From: Sipunculus nudus
Taxonomy: Eukaryota; Annelida; Sipuncula; Golfingiida; Sipunculidae
NCBI GenBank assembly: GCA_026874595.1
Contig: CM049307.1
Span: forward strand, 42,972,362 to 43,036,361
Length of the DNA stretch: 64,000 bases
Direction: 5' to 3'
Every line of letters starts with the position of its first letter. The stretch's first letter is position 1. Position numbers and translations under genes: made by a program. Below, one piece after another: positions 1 through 12,700 of the stretch. The notes under the pieces were generated by a model. That model did no database searches. It saw only the letters and a list, made by a program, of their open reading frames with translations, and had not been told where the DNA came from.

Positions 1-388
1 TGTGAGCTTTCAGTTAAAAATGTTATGCACTGTAATAATTGACAATTTAATCTAGTTTTAGAAAAACCACAGCCCTTTCACCTGTATATTACCATGGAAA
101 CCTAAGAAATATGATCACTGATGAGATAATACACTTGTGCTTCATCCTTTTGCAGTATGTACAGAGCTTTCCTAATCACTAGGAACATGAGATCAAAAGC
201 TTCCAGTAAAAATATAAACATAAAATTTAAACAATGGAAAACAAATCTGCAAATGTTCACAATTTGATAAAAGTGAAGTTTGAATGGTATGTACACCTTC
301 AAAGCCGTTTCCACAGCTTAAACATACAAAATATCACAATAATGCACTGACGACAGGATTTGTATCTATACTATTCTAGTATCTAGAG
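1..388 (-). other. 3' UTR or downstream flank of the CCSER homolog
   Basis: Sequence just past the TAG. No canonical AATAAA on the minus strand is visible here, so the 3' UTR probably continues beyond the window edge. No repeat or other gene seen. Confidence 0.5.
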
Positions 389-778
389 CTATTTTCTAAC
401 ACTTGCAGGTCTGGGCAAACCAGAAGGCCTGCTTTTATTGTGTCCACTGCGGACAGGTAAACCACTGGACCTTCTGTTGTTCTTCCCCTCTTGTGTTCTA
501 GTTTCCTTGTTGGGGTTAGACCCATTGTGAGTTTCTGATCTATGATTTACCTCCATGTTTTTGTTGCTGGTGTTCTTTTTAGGCAGCTCTGTTTTGCTGT
601 TGCTGTTGAAGCTCCTGCGTGCTACCGCCCTGTCCTGTCTTGTTGTCTTCTTTTCTGGAGTCCCGAGGGACGGTGAGGTGTCTCCTGTCTTCCCAGATGA
701 TCCGTTTTGCCGATCTGTCCATGGATTTTCATGGACTTCTTTTTTCTCATTATCCTTTGAAATACTTTTCCTTCCAGC
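389..778 (-). CDS. CCSER2: Coding exon 10 (last) of CCSER homolog with stop
   Basis: Acceptor 'cattgtattcccag' then 129 codons (816-944) and TAG at 391-389. The tail is polar and basic (many Asn, Lys, Arg, Ser, Thr) and ends RRSSGLPVRSG...RPSGLPRPASVRK. SGLP is at 920-923 and 934-937 in a basic, Pro-containing setting, as in EB1-binding SxIP-type motifs. Human CCSER2 ends with a comparable SIPRPLTQRK (from memory). The open frame runs on upstream of 778, but exon 9 joins in phase only at 778. Confidence 0.87.
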   Translation of the reverse strand, partial: AGRKSISKDNEKKEVHENPWTDRQNGSSGKTGDTSPSLGTPEKKTTRQDRAVARRSFNSNSKTELPKKNTSNKNMEVNHRSETHNGSNPNKETRTQEGKNNRRSSGLPVRSGHNKSRPSGLPRPASVRK

Positions 779-3700
779 CTGGGAATACAATGTGAGCTTA
801 TCATTGTTCATACTACTACAATATACAAAGCAAAACATATGAGGAATAGGATCTGTTAAATAACTACTGAAAATCCCTGGACTGTAAAGTTCAGTTTCTT
901 TTTATTTTTAGTGTAGTCTTTGCCAATCAAATTCCATATAGAGTAGAATGTTGTTTTTCTGAAAGCATCTGATGACAAGCGTTTTATTCTGAAAACAATC
1001 TATAGGATAAATGGTCATGGGTCATTTTGAAAGCCTTTGGGTAGAAAGTACGCAAATTTGTAAAAATCCATGTACTACCCATGTACTCTACCTACTGGAA
1101 TACAACCGAGATATGGTTGGTACCACACAGGCTCTTGGATCAAATACTCAGATGTCACCTCAGATGTCTTTGGACAAGCTTTAGATTTCACACCTATGCC
1201 TTGGCGACAAAATTAGCATGAAACTAATGAATCAGAATCACTTTTGGCATGAACACTTGGATATCCCCCATTACTCTCACAACAATACATATAAAAATAT
1301 TTATATGCTTCAGACATATTTTTGGTTGGTCATTTAAAATTATTGGAAAACAAATTTTTGGAAAAAAATGACGTTGGAAAAACAATGTTCTACTTTTATT
1401 CATATTAAACAGACTGCTTGCTCAGTTTTCTTTTGACTTGGCTGGACTTCTCAGTAAAAAATGTCTGCTGGAGCAGGCACAAATCCCTCACCATTTTTTA
1501 GTGTTTTTAGTTACCTAATTCAATTCAATCAACAAGACTGAAAATACAACTCAACATACTTTTGATCACTAGAACTTAGGCCTGCATTTCTGCTTAAGCT
1601 GGAGAAGACATACACTGCAAAACTGAAGACTGTATTGATTTCTAGACTGGAGAGGCTAAAAAACATCAATGGGCCAAGCAGATACCAGTTAAAATACTAT
1701 TGTGACATACATGAGTCAGTAAAACACAAAGACAGCTCAGTGATTATCCAAAACTAGGCTTGCTGAAGAACAGTTTAAAAACCAAATGGGACATTTATTC
1801 ACAGACAAGGGCTCTTCACAAACAACATTACATCAGTTGACAGATGAAAAAGGAACAGGCTACAGCTCTCAGGTGTACCTAGCTGCACTCCGGGTGGCCA
1901 TCCAAATGACTTCTTTATACCTAATAACAATCAATCTCACCGAGTTTCATGACAAGTCACAGTCTACATAAAGATTTGCCTGTTGGAAGCAATTCCTTCA
2001 GATACAGCCATAGCCTGCAATACTTGAGAAAATCCTAATAAAATAGCCTTTTGAAAGCATATTCCTATCAATCAGATAGGCATCTAGAACAAGAAAACCC
2101 TTAAAGGACAAACAAGAGGAGATAACTTCCTGGCACCAATGATAAAAACAGTTGCAGACCTGTTCAGTGCAGTGCTCCTGAGTCAAGTATACAGTAATCC
2201 TCATCATTGTTAACTCTCCTTTTCATCAAAATCTGGTAAAGGGCTTCATTTTTTCAAAAAGCTGTATAATCTTTTATTATAGCAAATTAGATTGACAGAG
2301 TGAGAACTCTCAATATTGTCATTACCATGTTTGGCAGCATTGAAACTTATGTATGATCTACTGAAATGAGACACTGCTTTGGTTTGTACATAAAAACATG
2401 AAACTTTATAATCTGCTAATGGAATGCACCAATCTTACTGACCTTACCAATAAAATCCTTAAATAAAGAAGACCGGATATGACCCAGGGCTGCTCTCATT
2501 ATGCTTGGTAAGATGTTAGATTCAGATCATGTCTCAAAGAAATGACGTCTTATTATTAAAATAAATCAACAGTTAGTAACAATCAAGATCTATTATTATT
2601 AGGACAAACTAAACAAATCCAGGCTCCTGTATAGCAATCCAGGTGTTACATGATTTAACTTACCCAGAAGCGAGTCTGGTTAAATATAACAGAGGAGTCC
2701 ATGAAACAATCCAGACTACCATAATAAATCCAGCTGACACAAGGTTAAAATCCTGAACTGGACATCACTGATCACAATCCAGATTTTACATAATGATTGC
2801 TGTGTGGAAACTATTTCATGTAACCTATCATTTATGATTTAATATTAAAAAACTTACCAATCCTTTGCGAGCTGGCTTCGGAGGTGGCAAGCTGAAACAA
2901 ATACAAAGTAGTGTAAGTTTTGTTCATTTCTAATACTTCAGACAATGGAACTCATGCAGCCAATAATACAGCGAAAATATGCTGACTTTGGGAGGTGTTG
3001 CTGACAAAAACTGAAATGATTAAAAGACAGTCTGAGCTTTTCTTCTTTGTAGGTAAGGCTGTGGGTGATTGTACAAGCTGCCTGTGTATTTATAGCATAA
3101 CTACGTTGGAGGCTACATCAAATTATCCTGAAATCCAGGAGGATTGTGTTATGTCATTTTGCAGGTCCAATCATACCAAACTGTGATCACACAAGACTCA
3201 ACATTGACCAAAGTCTTTACTGACTACAACTAACTGCAACAGATGCGCAACAGATAAACCACGGAAGCTGACTTGGGGGGGGGGGGGGGGGGGGGGTTCT
3301 ATTACAAACTGAAAAAAAAAATACATGATTAAATTCACCTATTTTGTGAAAGTTCCAGCTACAGGTTACAGTGTTTTACTATATAATACACTTACAATAC
3401 CCTTTGCTTTCACTGAAAAACATGTATGATGTTGATAATTATAAAATTCATTTTTTTAAAGATGATAACATGAATCAATAAGTTTATATCCCAGCTTACT
3501 AGCTTGGCTGATAAAAAAAAGTGGCCTAAATACTACTTCAGGCAACGAACGGCAAATGTCTGTTTTCATAACTCTTTAGACTGGACACTTGAGTTTGTAT
3601 ATTGTATGATATAATCTAATTCAGTGCTTGGCAGGATTTAAGCTGACCCAGAGGTGTACAATGTCACCAGTAAATCATTAAATGGAAACTGATAACTCAA

Positions 3701-6700
3701 TGATGTATTAAAGGGGAGATACAGGTACTGTACAGAAGCATTCGTCCCCATATTTATAATGAATGAGTAATATTGCACCAGTTACCAATGAGGAGGCTTA
3801 AAGGGGCATATTCACCCACATTTTATAATAATTTTTCATATCTGGCTTACTCTGAGTAAATATTAATGATCTAACAGTAATTCCCGTTTAGAAAACTTCT
3901 TATAATGCCTCTGTGATGGATGTATGAGCTTGTTTACAAACACGTTGTTAGTAAACAAAGCAATGTTGACAAGTGGGAAACTATGTAACCTGGGGTAGTT
4001 GGCTACATATATACAGAGGCTGAAAGTTCATTAAATGTAAAAAATCCATTTGGAAAATTTTAGTTCATCTGACCTGCCACCAGATGTCCTAGTTGAATGT
4101 GTTTTGATTATTCTGACGGGCCGCCACATACTGTAAACAAGTGGATATAAACAAAAAGAACAGCCTGTGTGTGATTGGATTGGTGTTTTCTTAACTATTT
4201 TAATGAAAGGTTCAAGAGATTACTTTTAGTTGACCAACATCAAATATCTGATTGGGCCCCTTAAGTTTTGTGAAATGTACATACACAGTGAACTGATCAT
4301 ATTATTCACTAGTTATTGTACAAGACATCCCTGAATGGTTATTACCAGTTTGAATTAGAAATTAAATTTTAAATTGCACAAATGAGGTCATAGGGACCTA
4401 GTTCCATTTTTCAAACCATCTTGTCTACCTGGGTTGTCCATGTGCTAAACCCAAAGTTTCTAATTATAATGAAAGTAAAATAATACATCTAATACTTATT
4501 AAAGGAATTCAGTTCACGTTTGTTCACAATGTTCTCTAAAACTGCTTTGTGTACAATACTGTGCCATACATCATTTTAAAGGTTATTATCCCCGCAGTGA
4601 CATAAACAATATGAAAATAAATAATGTTTAATGTACATATAATTTTAAGTGATTTTTCTGTTTTTTAATTACTTGTACGGTGGTTAAACTGAGCACAGCC
4701 GAACTGCCTTCGGCAATGATCGGAATGCGTGCATCCTGGTCACTCAACCTTGAACACTATTATATAAGGACTTTTGATCATATGAATAACCCTTGCTTTC
4801 AGTAAGGGATTTGAGCATGTCTGGCCTTACACTTGTGTGGTCAGTAAAAGAGAAAAATATGTTCTCGTGTTATAAAATGGAGCGTTCAACCATGACAAAA
4901 CCTAATTCAAGGTCCCAATTTCAGGAACAGGGGTGGGTCAGGGTGGAGTGGTGGTGGGGGTTTCAAAATTTGTCTGATACGATAAAAAAAAAGGTTGGGA
5001 TACAGACCCTCTGCATGGAGTCCCATTGGGTCCGCTTCTGCTACTTATGAGGTATTCATATTTCTGTTTCTTTATTCTTTATAAGGTACAGTTTCCTTGC
5101 AACATACATTTAATAAATCTTTCATGTGTTCCTCACATCAACCTAATCTTTATACGTCCAATGATAGAATCCAGTAAAATATCATTGAAAAATTGAATGC
5201 CTCCACGTCTCATTTTGGTTCTCAATGTAAACATCATCATTGACCAGATCTTCAAGGTAAACATACCTGGGTATGAATTTCTTGTCACAAGCATAGCACC
5301 AAAAAATAAATGTAAAAAATATTAATACATATCTTATTGAGACAGTTACCCACTGAGAACCTATATTTTCTGTTAACTTTTAGAATAAACAAGGCCTACA
5401 AGCCTAATGCGAACCTGTGCAAAATTTGGGAGTATGAATGGAGGATTATTATCAAAATTTAATATTGATCCTCTCATGACCTGCATATCTACTTATAATT
5501 AGTATTATGATTTCAGCAAAATGGATGTTCCGGACCTGCAAGTTTTGGACTAGGACATTTTAAAACTAGAATACAGGTAGTGGACAAGCTACTTCATGTA
5601 TCCGCCAAAATCTGAGTGGGACGGGTAAAGTAAGGCATGGATTGAGTGGCAAGGGGATATAGAATGACGTGTGTTGCATATTAGCATGGATGTTTGCAGC
5701 CGTAATGTGTATGTAGGTTGCGCATACTACCACAAAATCCAGAAAGCTGTCCAAGTTGTTTACATATGCAATATTTTAGAAGGACGCTGTGCAAAAATGC
5801 TGGCAGGTGGTGCCATCAGTTTGTATATGATTAAGAGCTATATGAGATGCATACATATGCAAAATTTCAGGGGGATATGTCAAACCAGTCCTGAAATATA
5901 AGCCCGAATGTCTGCAGTGTAAACATAAAAGTAGGTGGCGCCACCTGCCACATAATCGAGAAAAGCTATCCAAGATGTATAAACATGCAAAATGTTAGGC
6001 AGATATGTCAAACCACTACATATGAGTAATTTTATCAAACGGCAGACAAACAGACGGATGCTGTGCAAAAATGGTTGCATGTGGCGCCACCAGTTTTGTG
6101 TATGATAAAGAGCTATGTGAGATCTATACACATGCAAAATTTTGGCCCAATCGGTCAAACGGTTTTCGAGATATGAGCTTGGATGTCTGCAGTGTATACG
6201 TGAATGAAGGTGGCACCACCTGTCACAAAATCATGAAAACTGTCTAGGATGTATAAACCTGCAAAATTTCAGGTGGATAAGTCAAACCACTGCTGAGATA
6301 TGAGTGATTTTATCCCAAGGCAGATAAACAGATGGACACTGTGCATAAGTGGTTGCAGGTGGTGCCATCAGTTTTGCCTATGATGAAGAGCTATGTGAGA
6401 TCTATACACATGCAAAATTTTGGCCCAATCGGTCAAACGGTTCCCCAGATATGAGCTTGGATGTCTGCAGAGTAAATGTGAATGTAAGTGGCACCAACTG
6501 TCATAAAAACGAGAAAGGTGTCCAGGATGTATAAACCTGCATAATTTCAGGTGGATAAGTCAAACCACTGCTGAGATATAAGTGATTTTATCCCAAGGCA
6601 GATGAATGGATGGATGCTGTGCATAAGTGGTTGCAAGTGGCCCCACCAGTTTTGCCTATGATGAAGAGCTATGTAAGATCTATACACATGCAAAATTTTG

Positions 6701-9700
6701 GCCCAATCGGTCAAAAGGTTCCCAAGATATGAGCTTGGATGTCTGCAGAGTAAACGTGAATGTAGGTGGCACCACCTGTCATAAAATCGAGAAAGCTTTC
6801 CAGGATGTATAAACCTGCAAAATTTCAGGTGGATAAGTCAAACCACTGCTGAGATATGAGTGATATTATCCAAAGGCAGATGAACAGATGGATGCTGTGC
6901 AAAAATGGTTGCAGGTGGCGCCACCGTTTTTAGTGTATGTTATAAAGCTGTATCAAAGGGCTACATTTGTGCAAAATTTTTAGCCTGATCGGTCAAACAG
7001 TTCCCGAGATATGTGGGATTATGTGTGGAAACAGACGCACAAATGGACGCTGGGCAGCGAGAAAAGGTCAGAGGTCAACCAAAAATGAGGGCGCAGCAGT
7101 TCACATGTGACCTGATGATAAACCCGGTTTGCTTAAAATGCAAACCAAGTTTTTTTTTAAACAGTTGAAAGATATAGCTCCAATAATCTGGGAATTCTGC
7201 ATCTAAACACTGTGTCTAGACGTCTAGACGCTGTGTCTAGACGTCTAGACACCCCTCCAGAGCCAGGTAGGTGCCATGGTGATGTCTGGACCCCACCTGT
7301 TTGTACTGAGTGACCTCTTGACTTGGGTGCTGAAACTCAGCATGTTTTCAAATCTGTTTTCAAATACAGAAAGCCTTTTCAATTGGCTACAATGCTTTTT
7401 TAAAACTGTATTTACCCAATCTATTCTTATAAAACTGGCAGAAACCTACCATAGAATAATTCTTGTAAAGTTTAAACCAATCAGCTTAACAGTTTCATCA
7501 TAAATCAGTGTATAAGCTAGAAGAGTTTCAAATTACATTTTCGCTTGTAAAAAACACATCAATGTAGGTGGCGCCACCAATTCCTCAAAATCAGATATGA
7601 CATATGTGACAAACATTGGTATAAAATTTGGTGATTATAGCTCTAGCCGTGGATGGTGAACGGCTGACGGTGTGCCATCGCATAAGCTCACAGGTTCACT
7701 AAAAAATGAGCCAACATTCCACATCTCAGTTAATATATATTCCCAACCCTGGTAATAAGCCCAGTATACCGGGCTTATCAGCTAGTAATGGAAATAAAAT
7801 AAAATAAATAATTTAATGAACAGCAGTTGGTGTGGAAATATGACAGATTGCTGCTGACAGGCATGATGTAAAAATGTCACAGAGCACAAATAAAAAAGGC
7901 CAAGCTAGAATGGAACACATGGATACATTCATAAAATGACCATATGATATAATGCTTCCTTTGCATGTTTCTTTCAACTGTTTAAGGTGATTTTCCTCCT
8001 GCCAATAGTTTTAAATAATCTATGATTCAGGAAATGTTAAATAAGGCCCCACAAATACATGTTAATTACTTTTGCCTGAATACAGGTAACTAATTTGTTT
8101 TCACAGATAATGAATTTTCTCTCGGCTTGCTGTGGTGACAATGTCCTTCTAGCCAGTTAATTTTTTATTTATGGTATAAATGATGTCCTTGAACCAAAAA
8201 AAATTGAACATATATATATATATATATATATGAATAATAAAACAATTAAATCTGGTGGTTACACAGTATTGTTGACTAAACATTCAAAATTAAAAATATA
8301 AAGTGACAAGCTTGTTTTCATTGATACAAATAAACCAAATTTTTGACATGATACATGATGAATACATGAATACTATTGTCAGCAGATGAGAAACAGAATA
8401 AAAACATAAATAATATTAATATAAGAAAAAGATGTGTCACAATTCAACAACTGGATGGTTGAATCACAAGTTAGCTCAGCTAGCCAGAACAAAGAAGACC
8501 CCTAATACCTGTGAATGAATCTCACCCTCAGATCGGATAAACAAATCTCCCTGAGAAAAAATGGTAAAGAACCATTTGCATAAAATGTATGACTTGATTT
8601 ATTTATACACATGCATTAGAAAACCTGCTACTTGCTTCAAAGGGAATTGTAATTGTGGTTCATTGAGCAAAAGCCTTCTTTATGCTTTCAATTTCCCATC
8701 ATGCATCCTGTTTCTAAACAACAGCACAGATGACTACTTGAAAGACCCATGGACTGTTATAATGCTCTTCACATGCTATCTACCTTCCCCCTTCCAGTTG
8801 CTGTAAGTTTTTTTCATGCAGCCAAAGTGTGGGAGACTCAAAAACACTCATCTTCAAACAGGACATGCTTTCTATGGATAAAACAGCTTAATGCTTCAAT
8901 TCACTGTGACAAAAATGGACTCATATTGAGCTGTCTGTCACCCAGAAAACACTCTTTCAAATAGTGGTAACACCTATGACAACAAACCTGATCAGTGCAA
9001 TAAAACAAAAAGATCAATGATTTTTTCCCAACAATATCAATATTTTGTTTGTTCCTCTTCATATCGACTTTTGCTATTTCTATTGGTTCTTTTTTTATTA
9101 CTGGTATAAATACTCAGGTGTTCACACCTATGACAACAAACCTTATCAGTGCTTTGATAAAACTGATCTACATTTTTTTTTCAACGACAGCAATTTTTTT
9201 GTTTGTTCCTCTTCATATCGACTCCTGCTATTTCTGTTGGTTCTATTTTTATTATAATTGCTCAGGTGATACTATATATGATATAAAACAGTTTGATTCT
9301 TTTCTTAATGTTTTTTTAATAAAATGACCACTATTAATAATACTGCGGCTTTATAACTGCTATTTGTAATTATTATTAACATTGGTCATATAATATCCCT
9401 CCTACCCTGCCTATCAAACATTACAATTTAAGTGTTTTGTTTAACATCATAACATTATGACTTTATGACATTATTACCATTACTACTACTATCACAGTTT
9501 CTTGATCCTTCTATAATATAAATGAATGTGGTCACTTCCTGCAGCTGTGGTTTAAATATGTTTTCACAGTAGAAGCTTATCAACCCAGAAAATTTTGCAT
9601 ATTATAAGTTGTTAAAGAGATGTAAATCCCAACCTGACCCTCTATAAAATCTCAGGTATCAATTGGAAATTACCATACTATACAGGTATCAGGAAATTTT

Positions 9701-12700
9701 GAAATAACTGTTCGTATACAATACTTTTCACATTGACCAAATTTATAGGTCACAGTTACTTTTGACACTGAATGTACATACAAATGGTATGCCTGAGAGT
9801 TGATAATGTATGAGTAAACATCAAATACATGAGAGTTTTCTGTGTAGTAATAGAGTAGGATCATTCAAACAGAACTTACCTCTGTACAGGTTTCCCTGGT
9901 TTTTCTTTTTCCTTGGCGGTTTCCTCTTTCACTGGCTCATCAGTTTCACCTGTCAACAGCATCTATGAACATAATCAAAATTAGAATACAGGATACCAAA
10001 TTCATATTTTGTAGGTATTTAGTCATATTTGCACGATTTATTCCTAGTTAACAAAATAAAGATTTGGTGACACTGAGATTAATATAATGACTGACCTTGG
10101 CAGTAAAGCAAAAATAACTATCTGCTTCTTTGTATCCATGTGCATTTAATACATCTCCATATTTAAGAAAAAATTTATCTCTTTTAACTTACATTTTAAT
10201 TCTAGTCGATCCTAGTTAATCTGATGCAAGGCGTACAATTTACCTGATACGATGCTTTCTTTTTAAGAATACAGAGAAGCAAAAAAAAAATAAAATAAAA
10301 TAAAAATTGATAACTGTGCATCATTTAAAGGAAATTACTTAGGGGGAAATATGTCTGATACAAAATTTTTGTACTACTGAATATGTAAAACAAGTCCAGG
10401 AAAATTATATGCCATACATCATTTACCTCACTATCTATAAAGCTGAACATGAATATTTTACAGCCATTATATTCAATGATAATATATTGTTGTCTAAGCT
10501 TATTCTCCCACTTCTCAAGGTACACCTCATTAGTAATCTAACAAAGTAATTACTGTACCAGAAGCCATGTTATCTGTCCTCCTCAAGTCAACGTAACTTT
10601 TTTTTTTATAATATCATACAGTATGGTCCAAATATCGTGAAGCTATAACTATAATATAGGTAAAAATATAGTTTTACTAGAAAACGGGTAGTCGACAAGT
10701 GACAACATGTATTTGCAGAAACCAGAGTGGGACAGGTGAACTGAGGCATGGATTGAGTGGCAAGGGGAAATAGAGTGAGCTGTGTTGCATATTAGCATCG
10801 ATGTCTGCAGGCGAAATGTGTATTTAGGTGGCGCAACCTACCACAAAATCCAGAAAGTTATCCAAGTTGTCTTCAATTGCAAAACTTTAGGCAGACAAGT
10901 CAAACCACTGCCGAGATAGGGGTTATTTTATCTAACTGCAGACAAACAGATGGACGCTGTGCAAAATAAGTTACAGGTGGTGTCACCAGTTTTGTATATG
11001 ATAAATAGCTATGTAAGATCAATACACACGCAACATATCAGGAGGATATGTCAAACCAGTCTTGAGATATAAGCCTGGATGTCTGCAGCCTATATGTGAA
11101 TGTAGGTGGCGCCACCTGCCACAAAATCAAGAAAGCTATCCAGGATAAACATACATGCAAAATTTTAGGCAGATTAGTCGAACCACTGCCGAGATACGAG
11201 TGATTATATCCCATGGCAGACAAACAGACGGATGTTGTGTACAAATGTTTCAGGTGGCGCCACCAGTTTTGTGTATAATAAAGAACTATGTGAGATCTAT
11301 ACACATGCAAAATTTCAGGTGGATATGTCAAACCAGTCCTGAGATATAAGCCTGGATTTCTGCAGTCTGAACATGAATGTATGTGGTGCCACCTTTCAAA
11401 AAATCAAGAAAGCTCTCCAGAATGAATACGCATGCAAATTTTCAGGTGGATAAGTTCATTCACTGCAGAGATACGGGTGATTTTATCCCACAGTAGACAA
11501 ACAGATGGACGCTGTGCAAAAAAAGTTGCAGGTGGCACCAACAGTTTTTCATATGATAAAGAGCTCTTCGAGATTTATACACGTGCAAAATTTCAGGAGG
11601 ATACATGAAACCAGTCCTGCGATATAAGCCTGGATGTCTGCAGCCTGAACATGAATGTAGGTGGCGTCACCTGTCATAAAATCAAGAAAGCTATCCAGGA
11701 TTAATACTCATGCAAAATTACAGATGGATAAGTCCATTCACTGCAGAGATATGAGTGATTTTATCCAAAGGCAGATGAACAGATGGATGCTGTGCAAAAA
11801 TGGTTGCAGGTGGCGCCACCGTTTTTAGTGTATGTTATAAAGCTATCCAAGGGCTACATTTGTGCAAATTTTTTAGCCTGATCGGTCAAACGAGTCCAAA
11901 GATATGTGGGTTAATGCGTCAAAACAGACACACAGATGGACGCACTGGAGAGAGGAAAGGTCTGAGGTCAACACAAAAGATTTTGGCACCAGTTCATATG
12001 TGACCTGATAAGCATGTGAAGTTTCGGAAAAATCTGTTGAGTGGTCTAAGAGTTCTACTCTGGAAACGAACGCGGCGGCGGCGGCAGAACCTGGTCAAAA
12101 ACATACTATCTGCAAAACTTTGTTTTGGCGGATACAAATATATAGTTATTCTAATTCATAATATGATAATTTGTATTTCTGAGCATTGATGATTGAGTGA
12201 ATATGGCTTGTTTAAAGGACAATATTTCACTGGTTAATAATTTGTATATAATATCACCTCTGTGCTCAATTACAATGTATCACAGAAATGTGATTTTCAC
12301 TCCTGCAAGCTGAAAAAACATTTAACTATTCTGTCAAGTGAACAGTTGTTAAAACACATCTACAAGTGGTCATAATTTTTTCCTACTATGCTCCCAGTAA
12401 GTAAATACTGCACTGGGTCAGATTTAATTCCATGAGTTTTAAAATACTTTCACTTCACTGGGGAACTAAAGTATCATATATTTTTTAAACCATTCCCCAG
12501 CTTCCTTTCAGGTTCATGTCCATGCAAACATAACAGTTACACAAAGTCCTACATAAAAATCTCTGATCAACACCTTGTACACAGGTGACTTGACATATAT
12601 TATGTGTCTAAAATAAGCACTCTTCAGGTTTTTTTTTTGTTTTAGGATTTCCCATATATTTTAAATTTCATTTCACTAGCCTTTTCACTTTTTTCCCAAA

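Larger units (their letters stand above)
2892..9879 (-). other. Intron 8, repeat-rich
   Basis: A 7-kb intron containing a 22-nt G run (3275-3296), a possible TTAA-flanked element (3797-4263), composite element copy A (5565-7140), a palindromic hairpin (7212-7252), one isolated palindrome unit (7566-7578), a short (TA)n (8211-8231) and a duplicated ~156-bp unit (8969-9260). The remainder shows no gene. Confidence 0.6.

Noticed and set aside
622-804. 60-codon frame overlapping the last exon in another frame
   Set aside because: Not an independent gene; it is the frame that would be read if the microexon were skipped.
779-838. Upstream extension of the last exon to 838
   Set aside because: The frame is open there, but the only acceptor that keeps phase with the microexon is at 778.
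6349-6812. Repeated 61-codon frames (similar peptides) on the plus strand
   Set aside because: They are parallel readings of the ~278-bp repeat units and include the palindrome; no sign of coding constraint.
9045-9327. Phe/Tyr-rich frames that look like membrane segments
   Set aside because: T-rich duplicated sequence gives Phe-rich translation by composition alone.
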